DNA of 61,689 nucleotides from an uncultured Bacteroidales bacterium (GTDB lineage Bacteria > Bacteroidota > Bacteroidia > Bacteroidales > UBA932), in assembly GCA_946185745.1 (NCBI GenBank), contig CAMHKQ010000011.1:1-61689 (forward strand), read 5' to 3'. Shown piece by piece: positions 43,840-53,944 of this stretch. A program made the position numbers and the translations under genes. Below the pieces are notes generated by a model that saw only the letters and a program-made list of their open reading frames with translations, was not told the origin of the DNA and made no database searches. How positions within the stretch are numbered: position 1 is the first letter of the stretch; every line of letters starts with the position of its first letter.

Positions 43840-45474
43840 ATGAAAAGAATTCTCATAGCGCTGTCGATGTTCCTTCTGCTGGCCACGGTTCCCGGCGCCG
43901 CCCAGAAAAGGTTGAGCAAGAACGAACGCCTGCGGCTCCAGGAGCTGGAGATAGAACGCCTTCAGAGGGTGGCGGACTCGCTCAGGCTCGTGATAGACAG
44001 CCTCACTTTCGAGCCTACCACGTTCGAAGACTCCCTTGCCGTCATGGAGCCGGAAGAGGAAAGACGGGCCGAGGCGTTCGACGCCGCAGTCACCGACAGC
44101 CTCCTGGGCGAGTGGTACCGTCAGAGGGTAATGCGCGACTACGAAGAGGCGAGCCGCTACAACATGGATTCGGTGCGCTTCACCTCCAACGTGAGCGATG
44201 CCGAGCTGGAGCGCCGCCTCAAGGCGATGAACTCCTATATCACCCTGCCTTTCAACGAGACCGTCAAGAACTACATGGTGCTCTACTCCGAGAAGATGCC
44301 CCGTCACATGGGCACCCTGCTCGGCCGGAGCGTCTACTATTTCCCCATTTTTGAGGAAATTTTCGCGAAATACGACATTCCCCTGGAACTCAAGTACATG
44401 GCCGTCATCGAGTCGAACTTCAACCCGGTCGCCAGGTCGAGGGTGGGAGCCATGGGCATGTGGCAGTTCATGTACAACACCGCCAGGAGCTACGGACTCA
44501 AGATCAATTCGTTCGTGGACGAGCGCCTGGACGTGGAGAAATCGGCCGATGCCGCCGCGCGCTACCTGAAGGACGCCTACGACGTGTTCGGGGACTGGTG
44601 CCTGGCGATCAGCTCCTACAACTGCGGCTTCGGCAACGTGCAGAAGGCCATCCGCAGGGCCGGCAGCCGCAAGTTCTGGGACATTTACGATTATCTTCCC
44701 CATGAAACGAGGGGCTACATGCCCGCTTTCGTGGGCGCCATGTACGCCTTCGAGTACCGCAACGAATACGGCCTGTCGGCCGCCGACGTCGGCCTTCCGG
44801 TCGCATGCGACACCTTCGAAATCCGCAAAAACCTGCATTTCAAGCAGATAAACGAAACTGTAGGAGTGCCGCTCGAGATGCTGCGCCAGCTCAATCCGCA
44901 GTACACCCACGACATCATCCCCGGCGACGAGGGCACCTACGTGCTCCAGCTGCCCGTCTCGTGGACATCGGCGTTCCTCGACGTGCCCCGCGACACCCTT
45001 TACAACCACAAGTCGGGAGAACTGCTCAACCAGCAGGTGCTCAAGAACCTGAAAGAGAGCGGCGGCGAATCCCGCATCGCCTACAAGGTGCGCAGCGGCG
45101 ACTATCTGGGCAAGATAGCCTCGCGCTATCACGTGACCGTCAAGCAGATAAAGCAGTGGAACCATCTCCGGAGCGACAACCTCCGGATAGGGCAGATACT
45201 CTATATCTACGGCAGGGGAGGAGCGCCTTCGGGAGGCTCAGGCACAGCTAAATCTTCGGAAGACAAGAAAGACCTTCCGGCCGCATCCGGCGGAATCAAC
45301 ACGGCTGCCGGATTCTCCGGCGAGTACACCATGTACACCGTGCAATCCGGAGACAACCTCTACGACATAGCCAAGAAGTATCCCGGAGTGAGCGCACGCA
45401 ACATCATGGATTTCAACGGAATGTCCTCCAGCAAGCTGCGTGTCGGACAAAAGCTGAAAATCCCGAAACCGTAA
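43840..45474 (+). CDS. mltD: Membrane-bound lytic transglycosylase D-like protein with LysM domains
   Basis: A 544-residue exported murein transglycosylase. A signal peptide (about 1-21) is followed by a helical region and the GH23/SLT domain with catalytic Glu191 in AVIESNFNP, GAMGMWQFM and YNCGFGNVQKAI. Three LysM-type units follow: a degenerate one near 330-375, YKVRSGDYLGKIASRY near 415-458, and YTVQSGDNLYDIAKKY near 499-543. It cleaves glycan strands, leaving 1,6-anhydro-MurNAc ends. No lipobox is seen. A textbook terminator for this transcript lies at 45515-45543, inside the neighbouring convergent gene. Confidence 0.9.
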   Translation: MKRILIALSMFLLLATVPGAAQKRLSKNERLRLQELEIERLQRVADSLRLVIDSLTFEPTTFEDSLAVMEPEEERRAEAFDAAVTDSLLGEWYRQRVMRDYEEASRYNMDSVRFTSNVSDAELERRLKAMNSYITLPFNETVKNYMVLYSEKMPRHMGTLLGRSVYYFPIFEEIFAKYDIPLELKYMAVIESNFNPVARSRVGAMGMWQFMYNTARSYGLKINSFVDERLDVEKSADAAARYLKDAYDVFGDWCLAISSYNCGFGNVQKAIRRAGSRKFWDIYDYLPHETRGYMPAFVGAMYAFEYRNEYGLSAADVGLPVACDTFEIRKNLHFKQINETVGVPLEMLRQLNPQYTHDIIPGDEGTYVLQLPVSWTSAFLDVPRDTLYNHKSGELLNQQVLKNLKESGGESRIAYKVRSGDYLGKIASRYHVTVKQIKQWNHLRSDNLRIGQILYIYGRGGAPSGGSGTAKSSEDKKDLPAASGGINTAAGFSGEYTMYTVQSGDNLYDIAKKYPGVSARNIMDFNGMSSSKLRVGQKLKIPKP

Positions 45475-45484
45475 GGCGCCGGAG

Positions 45485-47479
45485 CTATTCCGTTATGTTC
45501 TCCAGAATCTGAAGGGCCGCCTTTTCGAGGGCGGTCTTTTTTTCGATGTGGTCGCGGAGACTCCGGACGAACGCGTTGTTCTCGAAGGAAGAACCGCGCA
45601 CGTTCTCGAAGTCGGCCTTGAGCGACTCCGCGTCGCCGTCCGCGCCGAAACTGGTCATCATGCTCAGCGAGAACTCCTTATGGGCATCCTCGATGAGGAT
45701 TTCGTCGAGCTTGACCACGCTTTCGCGCCAGCGGCGCACCATGCCCATGAGATACTCCGGACTTGCCTCGGCGATTTCCACCCCGTACCAGTCCCGGAAC
45801 TGCTCCACGGCCCAGGTCCACTCGTAGTCGTAATAGTTGTCGTACATCTCGCGGAAACGCGCGTTCACAGTTTCCACGTCCTTCACCGCGCCCGATTCCA
45901 CGTCGTCCAGAAGGCGGCTCACCTCTGTCTTGGGAGCCAGCAGGCCCGAAATGTCGAGCCATTTGCCGAGGCCCTTGTCGGAAGTGGGTTTGAGAATGGC
46001 GTGGAGCTCCTCCAGATTCTTCGGCTCGAACTTCTGGAGCCTGCTGATCAGGGAGTTGCCCATGAACTTGTCGATGGCGAGACCGTAGAGGGCCAGGCCC
46101 TTTTCGAGGGAGCTCCGGCGGATCTTGCCGCTCTGGTAGGTGTAGGCGTCGGAATAGGGCCCTGAAATGGTTTTCAGTTCCTTGAGGATGCCGCAGCCCC
46201 TCATCATCTTGCGGATGGTGTAGGGACTGAGCAGATTGTAATTGATGCAGTCGAGCTTGTCCGGGTCTTTGCGGGCGTCGCGCCTCGGCCATTTCTGGGC
46301 ATCGCGGATGGTGCCTACGGAATGCAGGTTTATGCCCGGCATTATGTAGGTGGTGTTCTGGTCTTCAATGAGATACGAGAACGGCAGATTGCTCGTGTCC
46401 TGATGGTTGGTGTGCCTTCCCATGACAAGCGAGAAGGCGCCTATCCTGGCCGGCCACAGGATGTAGGAATCGGAGGCGGTCTTGGCGCCCCGTTCCATAA
46501 TTCCCTGGTGGATGGGCCCGAGCTTGTACATGTGGTTGCTCTGGTTGCTGCCGGAGCCCGCGTTCATGAAGGAGAACATGCCGGCTATGAGCAGCGTGCT
46601 CTTGTGGTGCGTGACGGTGAATGGACCCGCGAAGATGGCGCAGGCCTCGCCGTTCTCTCCCTGGCAGTTGCTGAAGAAGAGGGAATCGCTGGCGGAGTAG
46701 CCGTGACCGAGCTTGACGCACTGGCCTATGAAACAGCGCGAGAAGGTTACGCCGTCCTCGACGGACGTGCCGCTGCAGATCACGAAATCGTCTCCGATTA
46801 CGCCGACTCCTATATGGACCGGCGCCGTCCTGTTGGAGTTGATGCTGCCGTTCTTCAGGCGCGAGCAGCCCTCTATCTTGGTGCAGGGACCTATCTTGAC
46901 GTTCTTTATGTACCCGGCATCCGCGATGGTGACGTCATCGCCTATGGTGCCGACGTCCGAGGTGATGGAGCTGCAGTACTCCTGAATCATCTTCCGGATA
47001 TTGGCGATGGCCTTGTCGCGGTGGCGGTAGAGGGCCATCACGTACGCCTGCTGGGCGGAAAGCCTGTCGTAGAACATAACCTCCCTTCCGCCTGTTTCAT
47101 TCATTACGCTGGCCTCCACGCCGTTGCCGAAACTGGTGGGGCCGTCGGTGAGGATGATGTCCACGTTCTCGATGAAACAGCCGTTGCCGATGCGGTAGTT
47201 GGAAATGTAATTCTTGACATTCTCGATGCAGCAGTCGTCGCCTATCTCCACGTTGTGGAGCGTGGTATGGTAGAGGCCCGAGTGCTTGGTCATGCCGCCG
47301 GCCAGCCGGAAAGTCTTGTTGAAACCGCCCAGCCTCACCTCGCCGGAAAAGCGGGTGGACCGCACGAAACGGGCGTCAAACGCTTCCGTAACCAATATTT
47401 TGCTCCAGTCCTCGGCATAGCATGCCTGGGATTGGAGCAATTGGATTTCTTCGGAAGTAAGGTTCCTGTAGATCTTCAT
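45485..47479 (-). CDS. DUF4954 family left-handed beta-helix protein
   Basis: A 664-residue cytoplasmic protein of the DUF4954 family. The N-terminal two-thirds contains many hexapeptide-like repeats (NVEIGDDCCIENVKNYI, RIGNGCFIENVDI, VGTIGDDVTIADAGYIKNV), indicating a left-handed beta-helix as in nucleotide-sugar acyltransferases. The NHMYKLGPIHQGIMERG segment recalls sugar-nucleotide-binding loops. The C-terminal third is helical. Function is not established. The start lies one base from the V-ATPase K subunit stop on the same strand, so it may be the last gene of that operon. Confidence 0.8.
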   Translation of the reverse strand: MKIYRNLTSEEIQLLQSQACYAEDWSKILVTEAFDARFVRSTRFSGEVRLGGFNKTFRLAGGMTKHSGLYHTTLHNVEIGDDCCIENVKNYISNYRIGNGCFIENVDIILTDGPTSFGNGVEASVMNETGGREVMFYDRLSAQQAYVMALYRHRDKAIANIRKMIQEYCSSITSDVGTIGDDVTIADAGYIKNVKIGPCTKIEGCSRLKNGSINSNRTAPVHIGVGVIGDDFVICSGTSVEDGVTFSRCFIGQCVKLGHGYSASDSLFFSNCQGENGEACAIFAGPFTVTHHKSTLLIAGMFSFMNAGSGSNQSNHMYKLGPIHQGIMERGAKTASDSYILWPARIGAFSLVMGRHTNHQDTSNLPFSYLIEDQNTTYIMPGINLHSVGTIRDAQKWPRRDARKDPDKLDCINYNLLSPYTIRKMMRGCGILKELKTISGPYSDAYTYQSGKIRRSSLEKGLALYGLAIDKFMGNSLISRLQKFEPKNLEELHAILKPTSDKGLGKWLDISGLLAPKTEVSRLLDDVESGAVKDVETVNARFREMYDNYYDYEWTWAVEQFRDWYGVEIAEASPEYLMGMVRRWRESVVKLDEILIEDAHKEFSLSMMTSFGADGDAESLKADFENVRGSSFENNAFVRSLRDHIEKKTALEKAALQILENITE
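45515..45543 (+). terminator. Rho-independent terminator embedded in the DUF4954 coding region
   Basis: Stem GGCCGCC (45515-45521) pairs with GGCGGTC (45530-45536, one G-U pair) around an 8-base loop, followed directly by seven Ts. It faces the mltD transcript but lies within the last codons of the gene on the other strand. Confidence 0.75.
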
Positions 47480-47480
47480 G

Positions 47481-47930
<450 letters not shown>

Positions 47931-47940
47931 TTAGTTTTGA

Positions 47941-49677
47941 TTATTGTTCTTTTGAAAGGGGTTCGTAAGTGCGCCCCGTGCCCTCGTACCCCGCATTCTT
48001 GAAGAATTCGAGGAAGTTCAGGCGCAGCGGGTGCACGAAGGCGCTGAGGCCGGACATGGCTATGTTGAGCACATGGCCCACTACCAGCAGCAGCACGAAG
48101 AAAATCCAGCCTCCGACGCCGCCGTCGCCGCGGACCATCACGGCCAGGTCGTTGAAGGCCCCGCCGAGAAGGCTGCCCGCAAGCGCAAGCGCGTAGAGGC
48201 GAAGGTAGCTGAGCACGTCGGAAAGCAGGCCCGTAGCGGTGTTGTACGTTTCCCAGAGGCCGCTTCCGAAGTTGGCCAGGGGATTCTTGTGGAGATCCCT
48301 GAGGAAGAAGATGAACAGGCCCGAGAGGATTCCGACCGCGATGAGGGCGATCTTGGTGATTGACGAATCGAACACCTTGAGAATGGCCAGCACGCCTATT
48401 GTCACTCCGCCCACGATGAGCAGGGTCCAGCCCCATACTCCCAGGCTGTTGAGGAAGCCCTTGTTGCGGGTGGCGACTATGGCCTTGGTGACCTGGGCGA
48501 GGGAAATGTGGAGTACGCCGCAGGCCAGGGCCAGGATCATGTTCCAGTCGTAGCTTCCGAGCCCCTTCACGACGCACTGGCTGTCGGAGGGCATCATTAT
48601 CTTGTGCAGCCCCAGGTTGCGGATGAAGCCCCACTTGCTGATGTCCATGCTGAAGAAACTGTGGAAGAAGAAGCCCACCACCACCGTGGCGGTGCCGAGC
48701 ACCATCACGAGCGATGCGGTCTTGCCGAGTTTCTTGCGGAGCAGGAAGCCGAGCAGCAGGAGCACCAGGCCGTAACCGGCGTCTCCCATGCAGAAGGCGA
48801 AGAACAGGGTGAAGAAGATGCTGATGAACGGAGTGGGGTCGAAGCCGTCGTAGCCGGGCCTTCCGTACATGTCGGTAAGCACCTCGAACATGCTGGCGAA
48901 CTTCTTGTTTTTGAGCCTGATGGGAGGATTGTCGGCCTCGGCGGCGGCTTCCTTGAGCCACACCAGGTCCATTTCGTCGAACTTCGACTCGAGGCCGGCG
49001 GCGTCTGCCGGAGCGAAGCCTTCGAACACCACCAGGGTGTTCTCTGCGGCGGTTTCTCCGGAAAGGGAGGCCATATAGCGGGAAAGCTCCTCTTTCTTGG
49101 CGGCGAGGGCCTGTTCCAGGGCGGGAAGTTCTGAACGGCGGTCGGTGAGGGTCTTCTGGTAAAGCGAAATCTGGCGCTGGAGGTCGTCTATGGCAGCAGC
49201 GGCCTCGCCGGCAGTCATGGCCGGGGGATTCAGCTCCTTGAACGGGAATCCCTCGGGATCGCCCACGAGCACCAGGTAAACGTAGTTCTTTTCTTCGGCG
49301 ACCACCCGGATGGGGAACTGTTCCGCGAGTTCGGGCTGGAACTTTTTGCCGTCTATCTTGTAGAAGTGGTAGGCAAGGCCGAGCTCGGCGAGTTTCTCGC
49401 GGTCCCAGCTGCCCCAGACTTTAATGTCTTCGTAGTCGCGCAGCTGTGCCGCCAGAGACGCCTTGAGCTCGCGCAGATGCGCGTCGGTCCCTTCGCGTAT
49501 GTCCTTGATTTCGACCTTGGCGTTCTCTATCTGCGAAAGCAGCCCGGCGGAACGGTCGTCCACCGGCCTGGAGGAACGGGTGATGTCCACGAGGCCCAGC
49601 TCCTGAAGCTCCTTCAGGAAGTCTTCGGTGCGCGAGGAGAGAAGCACGAAGGAGTATTTGGTCATCCGGTCTATCAT
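47941..49677 (-). CDS. V-type ATP synthase subunit I (stator a-subunit)
   Basis: A 578-residue subunit a/I. The N-terminal half (about 1-310) is cytoplasmic and helical with coiled-coil arms (LLSQIENAKVEIKDIRE). The C-terminal half carries seven or eight TM helices beginning near PFISIFFTLFFAFCMGDAGYG. It forms the ion half-channels next to the K ring and ties the stalks to the membrane. It is shorter than the usual length of about 650. The ATG at 49677 overlaps the D subunit stop (ATGA), which decides the start over longer upstream frames. Confidence 0.9.
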   Translation of the reverse strand: MIDRMTKYSFVLLSSRTEDFLKELQELGLVDITRSSRPVDDRSAGLLSQIENAKVEIKDIREGTDAHLRELKASLAAQLRDYEDIKVWGSWDREKLAELGLAYHFYKIDGKKFQPELAEQFPIRVVAEEKNYVYLVLVGDPEGFPFKELNPPAMTAGEAAAAIDDLQRQISLYQKTLTDRRSELPALEQALAAKKEELSRYMASLSGETAAENTLVVFEGFAPADAAGLESKFDEMDLVWLKEAAAEADNPPIRLKNKKFASMFEVLTDMYGRPGYDGFDPTPFISIFFTLFFAFCMGDAGYGLVLLLLGFLLRKKLGKTASLVMVLGTATVVVGFFFHSFFSMDISKWGFIRNLGLHKIMMPSDSQCVVKGLGSYDWNMILALACGVLHISLAQVTKAIVATRNKGFLNSLGVWGWTLLIVGGVTIGVLAILKVFDSSITKIALIAVGILSGLFIFFLRDLHKNPLANFGSGLWETYNTATGLLSDVLSYLRLYALALAGSLLGGAFNDLAVMVRGDGGVGGWIFFVLLLVVGHVLNIAMSGLSAFVHPLRLNFLEFFKNAGYEGTGRTYEPLSKEQ

Positions 49678-50282
49678 AGGCTCTCCTCCTCTTCTTCCGC
49701 CGCGTGGCGGGTCTTGACTATCTTGGACGAAGCCTTGCTCAGGTTTTCCTCGTCTTCCATGTAGCGCTTGATCTTGAGGATGGCTTCCTGGTAGCCGGGA
49801 ATCTGCACTTTCTCGTAGAGATTCACCTTCTGGGTGGTCTTCTTGCGCTGGTAGTCCAGGATCCTGCTGGTCTGCTCGCTGACCTCGGACTTGAGCCCGA
49901 GGAAAGTGAGTTCCTTGAGAATGCGGACGCCGTCGGCATACCAGGCCGGCTTCACGAAAGCGTTGAACGGCTTGAGCTTGTAATACACCTCGTTGAGGAC
50001 GGGACATTTCACTCCCGCCGTCTTGACGGTGCCCAGATCGACGTCGGTAATCGACACCAGATCCGGCTCGAACTCGTTCCAGAGGGCTGCCAGATAGTCG
50101 TATTCCTTCATCTTCTGCTCAAGTTCCTGCTGCAGCCTTTCGGATTCCTTCCGGGCGGCAAGGGAGCTGTAGCGGAGCGCGCTCTCCTTGCTCTTGAGCG
50201 TGGGGAGGGCGTTCTTCCGGATCTTGAGCTGCTTGCCCAGGTTCGTGAGAGAAGTCTTGTTATATTGGAACTTGATTGGCAT
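49674..50282 (-). CDS. V-type ATP synthase subunit D (central stalk)
   Basis: A 202-residue protein with the two long helices of the central rotor shaft. The N-terminus MPIKFQYNKTSLTNLGKQLK and the C-terminal LDYQRKKTTQKVNLYEKVQIPGY resemble V/A-type subunit D. It rotates inside the A3B3 head and transmits torque to the K ring. Its first base coincides with the end of the B subunit gene, and its stop overlaps the I subunit start. Confidence 0.92.
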   Translation of the reverse strand: MPIKFQYNKTSLTNLGKQLKIRKNALPTLKSKESALRYSSLAARKESERLQQELEQKMKEYDYLAALWNEFEPDLVSITDVDLGTVKTAGVKCPVLNEVYYKLKPFNAFVKPAWYADGVRILKELTFLGLKSEVSEQTSRILDYQRKKTTQKVNLYEKVQIPGYQEAILKIKRYMEDEENLSKASSKIVKTRHAAEEEEESL

Positions 50283-51613
50283 TATTCGGCTTTTTTGGGC
50301 CAGTATTTATCGATGAGGTTCTGACGTATGCCGGTTTCGGCGGGGGAGAAGTACTTGGCGAACAGCTCCCATGCCGTGTCGAGCATTTCGGTGATGGTGA
50401 TGTTGACGTCGATGCTGAGCAGCCTCGTGGCGTATTCCACCGCGTAGTCGAGGCACCTTATGTCGTAGTCGGAGAGGTCGAAGCCGTTCTCCTGCTTGGT
50501 CTTGGCGTTCTGGGCGTCGGCGTAGAGGCGCACGCTGGCGTTCATGACCTGGGAGTGGTCTTCGCGCGTCTTTTTGTTCTGCACGTTCTGCTTGAGCCTG
50601 GAGAGGGAGCGGAACGGGTCCACGATTACCTTGCCGGAATCGGGGTCCGCCCTCAGGAAGAGCTGGCCCTCGGTGATGTAGCCGGTGTTGTCGGGGATGG
50701 CGTGGGTGATGTCGCCGTCGTTCAGCGTGGTGACCGCGATGATGGTGATGGAACCGCCGGTAGGCAGCTGCACGGCCTTCTCGTAGATCTTGGCCAGGTC
50801 GGAATAGAGCGAACCGGGCATGGCGTCTTTGGAAGGAATCTGGTCCATGCGGTTGGACACTATCGAGAGGGCGTCGGCATAAAGAGTCATGTCGGTGAGG
50901 AGCACCAGCACCTTCTCGTTCTTGTCGACCGCGAAATATTCGGCCGCGGCGAGCGCCATGTCGGGCACCAGAAGCCTCTCCACGGGGGGATCCTCGGTGG
51001 TGTTCACGAAGGATACTATCCTGTCGAGGGCGCCGGCGCCTTCGAAGGCATGCCTGAAGTAGAGGTAGTCGTCGTTGGAGAGGCCCATGCCGCCGAGGAT
51101 TATCTTGTCGACGTCGGCCCTCATGGCGACGTCCGCCATGACCTGGTTGTAAGGCTGGTCCGGGTCGGCGAAGAAGGGAATCTTCTGGCCCGAGACCAGG
51201 GTGTTGTTGAGGTCGATGCCGGCGATGCCGGTGGGGATGAGCTCGGAGGGCTGGCGGCGCTTGTAGGGGTTGACGGAAGGCCCGCCCACCTCGCGTTCCA
51301 TGCCTTCGATTTCGGGACCGCCGTCGATCGGGTTGCCGTATGCGTTGAAGAAGCGGCCGCTGAGCTGGTCGCTCACCTTGAGGGTGGGGGGAGCCCCGAA
51401 GAAGCTCACTTCGGCGTTGGTCGGGATACCTTCGGTACCCGCGAAGACCTGCAGGGTGACGAGGTCTCCCTTGGTTTTGACCACCTGGGCGAGACGCCCT
51501 TCCACCGTTGCCAGCTCGTCGTTGGACACGCCCTGGGCGTGCAGCGAAACCGTGGCCTTGGTAATGGCCTCGAGCTGCGTGTATATCTTTTTGAATGCTT
51601 TAGGACTTGCCAT
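50282..51613 (-). CDS. V-type ATP synthase subunit B
   Basis: A 443-residue non-catalytic nucleotide-binding subunit. It has the V-type B pattern, lacks a Walker A P-loop, and contains GRFFNAYGNPIDGGPEIEGM, ELIPTGIAGIDLNNTLVSGQ, KVLVLLTDMTLYADALSIVS and the C-terminal FDLSDYDIRCLDYAVEYATR. It alternates with subunit A in the hexameric head. The start lies 14 bp within the end of the A subunit gene, so translation is coupled. Confidence 0.95.
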   Translation of the reverse strand: MASPKAFKKIYTQLEAITKATVSLHAQGVSNDELATVEGRLAQVVKTKGDLVTLQVFAGTEGIPTNAEVSFFGAPPTLKVSDQLSGRFFNAYGNPIDGGPEIEGMEREVGGPSVNPYKRRQPSELIPTGIAGIDLNNTLVSGQKIPFFADPDQPYNQVMADVAMRADVDKIILGGMGLSNDDYLYFRHAFEGAGALDRIVSFVNTTEDPPVERLLVPDMALAAAEYFAVDKNEKVLVLLTDMTLYADALSIVSNRMDQIPSKDAMPGSLYSDLAKIYEKAVQLPTGGSITIIAVTTLNDGDITHAIPDNTGYITEGQLFLRADPDSGKVIVDPFRSLSRLKQNVQNKKTREDHSQVMNASVRLYADAQNAKTKQENGFDLSDYDIRCLDYAVEYATRLLSIDVNITITEMLDTAWELFAKYFSPAETGIRQNLIDKYWPKKAE

Positions 51614-53357
51614 TTTCTTCGAGGAGTTTAGTCAGTTGACCGCGGTAATTATCGAACTGCGCGCTGTGGAACTCGGAATAGTTCATCTGCCGGAGTATGT
51701 TGATGAGGTTCTTGAAGTAGTCGCGGCAGACTTCGAAATTGTCGAAAGAGAACTTGCGTTCGCAGATATCGAGGATGAGGTCGAGCATGTATTTCTGGCG
51801 CTCCATGGGGCACACGGAGTCGACAGCGTCGAAAGCGTCCTGCTGCAGGAAGGCGAAATCGAGGACTTCGCTCTTCCAGAAAGCCTCGTGATAGCTCATG
51901 GGCACGCCGTCGTCGCCGAGGATGTTGATCTGGTCGGCCATTTCCTTGCCGCGGCGGATGAGCATCTTGCTCTTGATGATCTTCTGCACCCAGCCTTCCT
52001 CGATACGTTCGTCGAGATAGGCGATGATTTCGGGGTATTCAAGATACTTGGAGTAGGAGTCGATGGGGTTCACCGCCGGGTAGCGCTTCTGGTCGGCGCG
52101 CGCCTGCTCGAGGGAGTAGAAGCAGCGGGCCGCCTTCTTGGTGCTTTCGGTGACGGGCTCCTTGAGGTTGCCGCCGGCGGGGGAGACGGTGCCGATGACG
52201 GTGACCGCGCCCTTCTGGCCGTTGTTCAGGACGACCATGCCCGCACGTGCGTAGAAGTTGCTGATGATGGCGGAAAGGTCTACCGGGAAGGCGTCGGCTC
52301 CGGGGAGCTCCTCCATGCGGTTGGACATCTCGCGGAGCGCCTGGGCCCAGCGGGAGGTGGAGTCGGCCAGGAGCAGGCACCTCAGCCCCATGGCCCTGTA
52401 GTACTCGCAGATGGTCATGGCGGTGTAGACGGAAGCCTCACGCGCGGCCACCGGCATGTTGGAGGTGTTGCAGATGATGGAGGTGCGCTCCATGAGCTTG
52501 CGGCCGGTGTACGGGTCGATGAGCTCGGGGAACTCGGTGAAGATTTCCACCACCTCGTTGGCGCGCTCGCCGCAGGCCGCCATGACTATTATGTCGGCTT
52601 CGCCCTGCTTCGCGATGGCGTGCTGGAGCACCGTCTTGCCGCAGCCGAAAGGCCCGGGGATGAAGCCGGTGCCGCCTTCGGCGATGGGGTTGAAGGAGTC
52701 GATGATGCGGACTCCGGTTTCCATTATCTTCTGCGGACGGGGCTTGTCCTTATAGCCTTTTACAGCCACCTTGACGGGCCATTTCTGGACCATGGTCACC
52801 TCGACGTCCTCGCCGTCCGGGCCGGTGAGCACCGCGATGGTGTGGTCGACCTTGTACTGGCCTTCGGGAGCCACCGACTTTACGGTGTATTCGCCCTCGA
52901 ACTTGAACGGGACCATGATCTTGTGGGGGAGCCAGCCTTCTTTAACCTCGCCCAGCCAGTCCGATGCGCGCACCTTGTCGCCGGGCGCCGCGAGGGGTTT
53001 GAAGTCCCACAAGCGGGTGCGGTCGATAGGGTCGGTGTATTCGCCTCGTTTGAGGAAGACGTCGGACATTGTGGTGAGGTCGTTCTGGAGGCCGTCGAAC
53101 ACGCCGCCCAGAAGCCCGGGGCCGAGCGAGACCTCGAGCATCCGGCCGAGAAATTCGACGCTGGCGCCTCCTCTCAGGCCGCGCGTGCTTTCGAACACCT
53201 GCACCGAGGCCTTGTTGCCGTTTACCTTGATGACCTCGGCGAGGAGGTTGGTGCCGTCGAGGTCGATGAAGCAGAGTTCATTCTCCGCCACCGGGCCTTC
53301 GGTCTGCACGGTCACAAGGTTGGAAACGATTCCTGTTACCTTTCCTTTAGTATTCAT
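51600..53357 (-). CDS. V-type ATP synthase catalytic subunit A
   Basis: A 585-residue catalytic subunit with Walker A GPFGCGKT at residues 235-242, the non-homologous region characteristic of V/A-type A subunits around 120-190, GERANEVVEIFTEFPEL, and LLADSTSRWAQALREMSNRM (Walker B and catalytic region). It hydrolyses or makes ATP in the A3B3 head. Length matches the bacterial V/A type. It lies 5 bp after the DUF2764 gene. Confidence 0.97.
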   Translation of the reverse strand: MNTKGKVTGIVSNLVTVQTEGPVAENELCFIDLDGTNLLAEVIKVNGNKASVQVFESTRGLRGGASVEFLGRMLEVSLGPGLLGGVFDGLQNDLTTMSDVFLKRGEYTDPIDRTRLWDFKPLAAPGDKVRASDWLGEVKEGWLPHKIMVPFKFEGEYTVKSVAPEGQYKVDHTIAVLTGPDGEDVEVTMVQKWPVKVAVKGYKDKPRPQKIMETGVRIIDSFNPIAEGGTGFIPGPFGCGKTVLQHAIAKQGEADIIVMAACGERANEVVEIFTEFPELIDPYTGRKLMERTSIICNTSNMPVAAREASVYTAMTICEYYRAMGLRCLLLADSTSRWAQALREMSNRMEELPGADAFPVDLSAIISNFYARAGMVVLNNGQKGAVTVIGTVSPAGGNLKEPVTESTKKAARCFYSLEQARADQKRYPAVNPIDSYSKYLEYPEIIAYLDERIEEGWVQKIIKSKMLIRRGKEMADQINILGDDGVPMSYHEAFWKSEVLDFAFLQQDAFDAVDSVCPMERQKYMLDLILDICERKFSFDNFEVCRDYFKNLINILRQMNYSEFHSAQFDNYRGQLTKLLEENGKS

Positions 53358-53362
53358 ATTGA

Positions 53363-53944
53363 TTATTTGATTTCCAGTGTGTAGTTGTCTTTCAGGTCGC
53401 TGACGAGCCGGCGGAACATTTCGCGGCCGGTTTCCGGGTCGAGCCTGGTCCAGCGGTCCACTATCTTGAGCTTTGCCGTGAACCCCAGGATGGTGTCCAT
53501 GTCGAAGACGTGCATGACGGTGAGATCGTCGATCCGGGCCCAGAGCAGCTCGTCGAGACCGCGTTCGCGGCCCAGGATGTCTTTCATGGCCAGCACTTCG
53601 TCCACCTTCGGGCGGTCGTCGAAATCTTCGGGGCCGAAGTCGACGGCATCCTGCCCGGCGGGCCTGCCCAGCTCTTTGTTGAGGAAGGCGACCTTTGCGT
53701 TGCGGAGCTGGAGGTCGTAGGCGAAGTAGCCCCTGATGAACGCGTTGTAGTGGGCGGAAGCGCTGCGGTAGAAGGCCTCGTCGAGCCCTTCGCCCCAGCC
53801 GCCCAGGAGAAAGTCGAGCGAAGCCGAGTCTTTTTCGGAGAGCTGGGAGCGGATCTCTTCCAGGATGGCCCCGGTGTCGAGCTTTCCGCGGTAGTCGGGC
53901 TGCAGGACCGGCAGCCCCGCGATTATGTATTCGTAATTATTCAC
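53363..53944 (-). CDS. DUF2764 protein, putative V-ATPase subunit C counterpart
   Basis: A 193-residue protein starting MNNYEYIIAGLPVLQPDY, the DUF2764 signature. It is always found between E and A in Bacteroidetes and spirochaete V-ATPase operons, where other bacteria encode subunit C, so it probably forms the socket between the central stalk and the rotor. That role is inferred from position. Its start overlaps the end of the E subunit gene by 8 bp. Confidence 0.83.
   Translation of the reverse strand: MNNYEYIIAGLPVLQPDYRGKLDTGAILEEIRSQLSEKDSASLDFLLGGWGEGLDEAFYRSASAHYNAFIRGYFAYDLQLRNAKVAFLNKELGRPAGQDAVDFGPEDFDDRPKVDEVLAMKDILGRERGLDELLWARIDDLTVMHVFDMDTILGFTAKLKIVDRWTRLDPETGREMFRRLVSDLKDNYTLEIK

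Noticed and set aside
45128..45140. CACGTG core in mltD considered as a parS site for the nearby ParB.
   Set aside because: The flanks do not form the 14-16 bp palindrome of parS, and the core lies in coding sequence at ordinary codons. No other good parS was seen.
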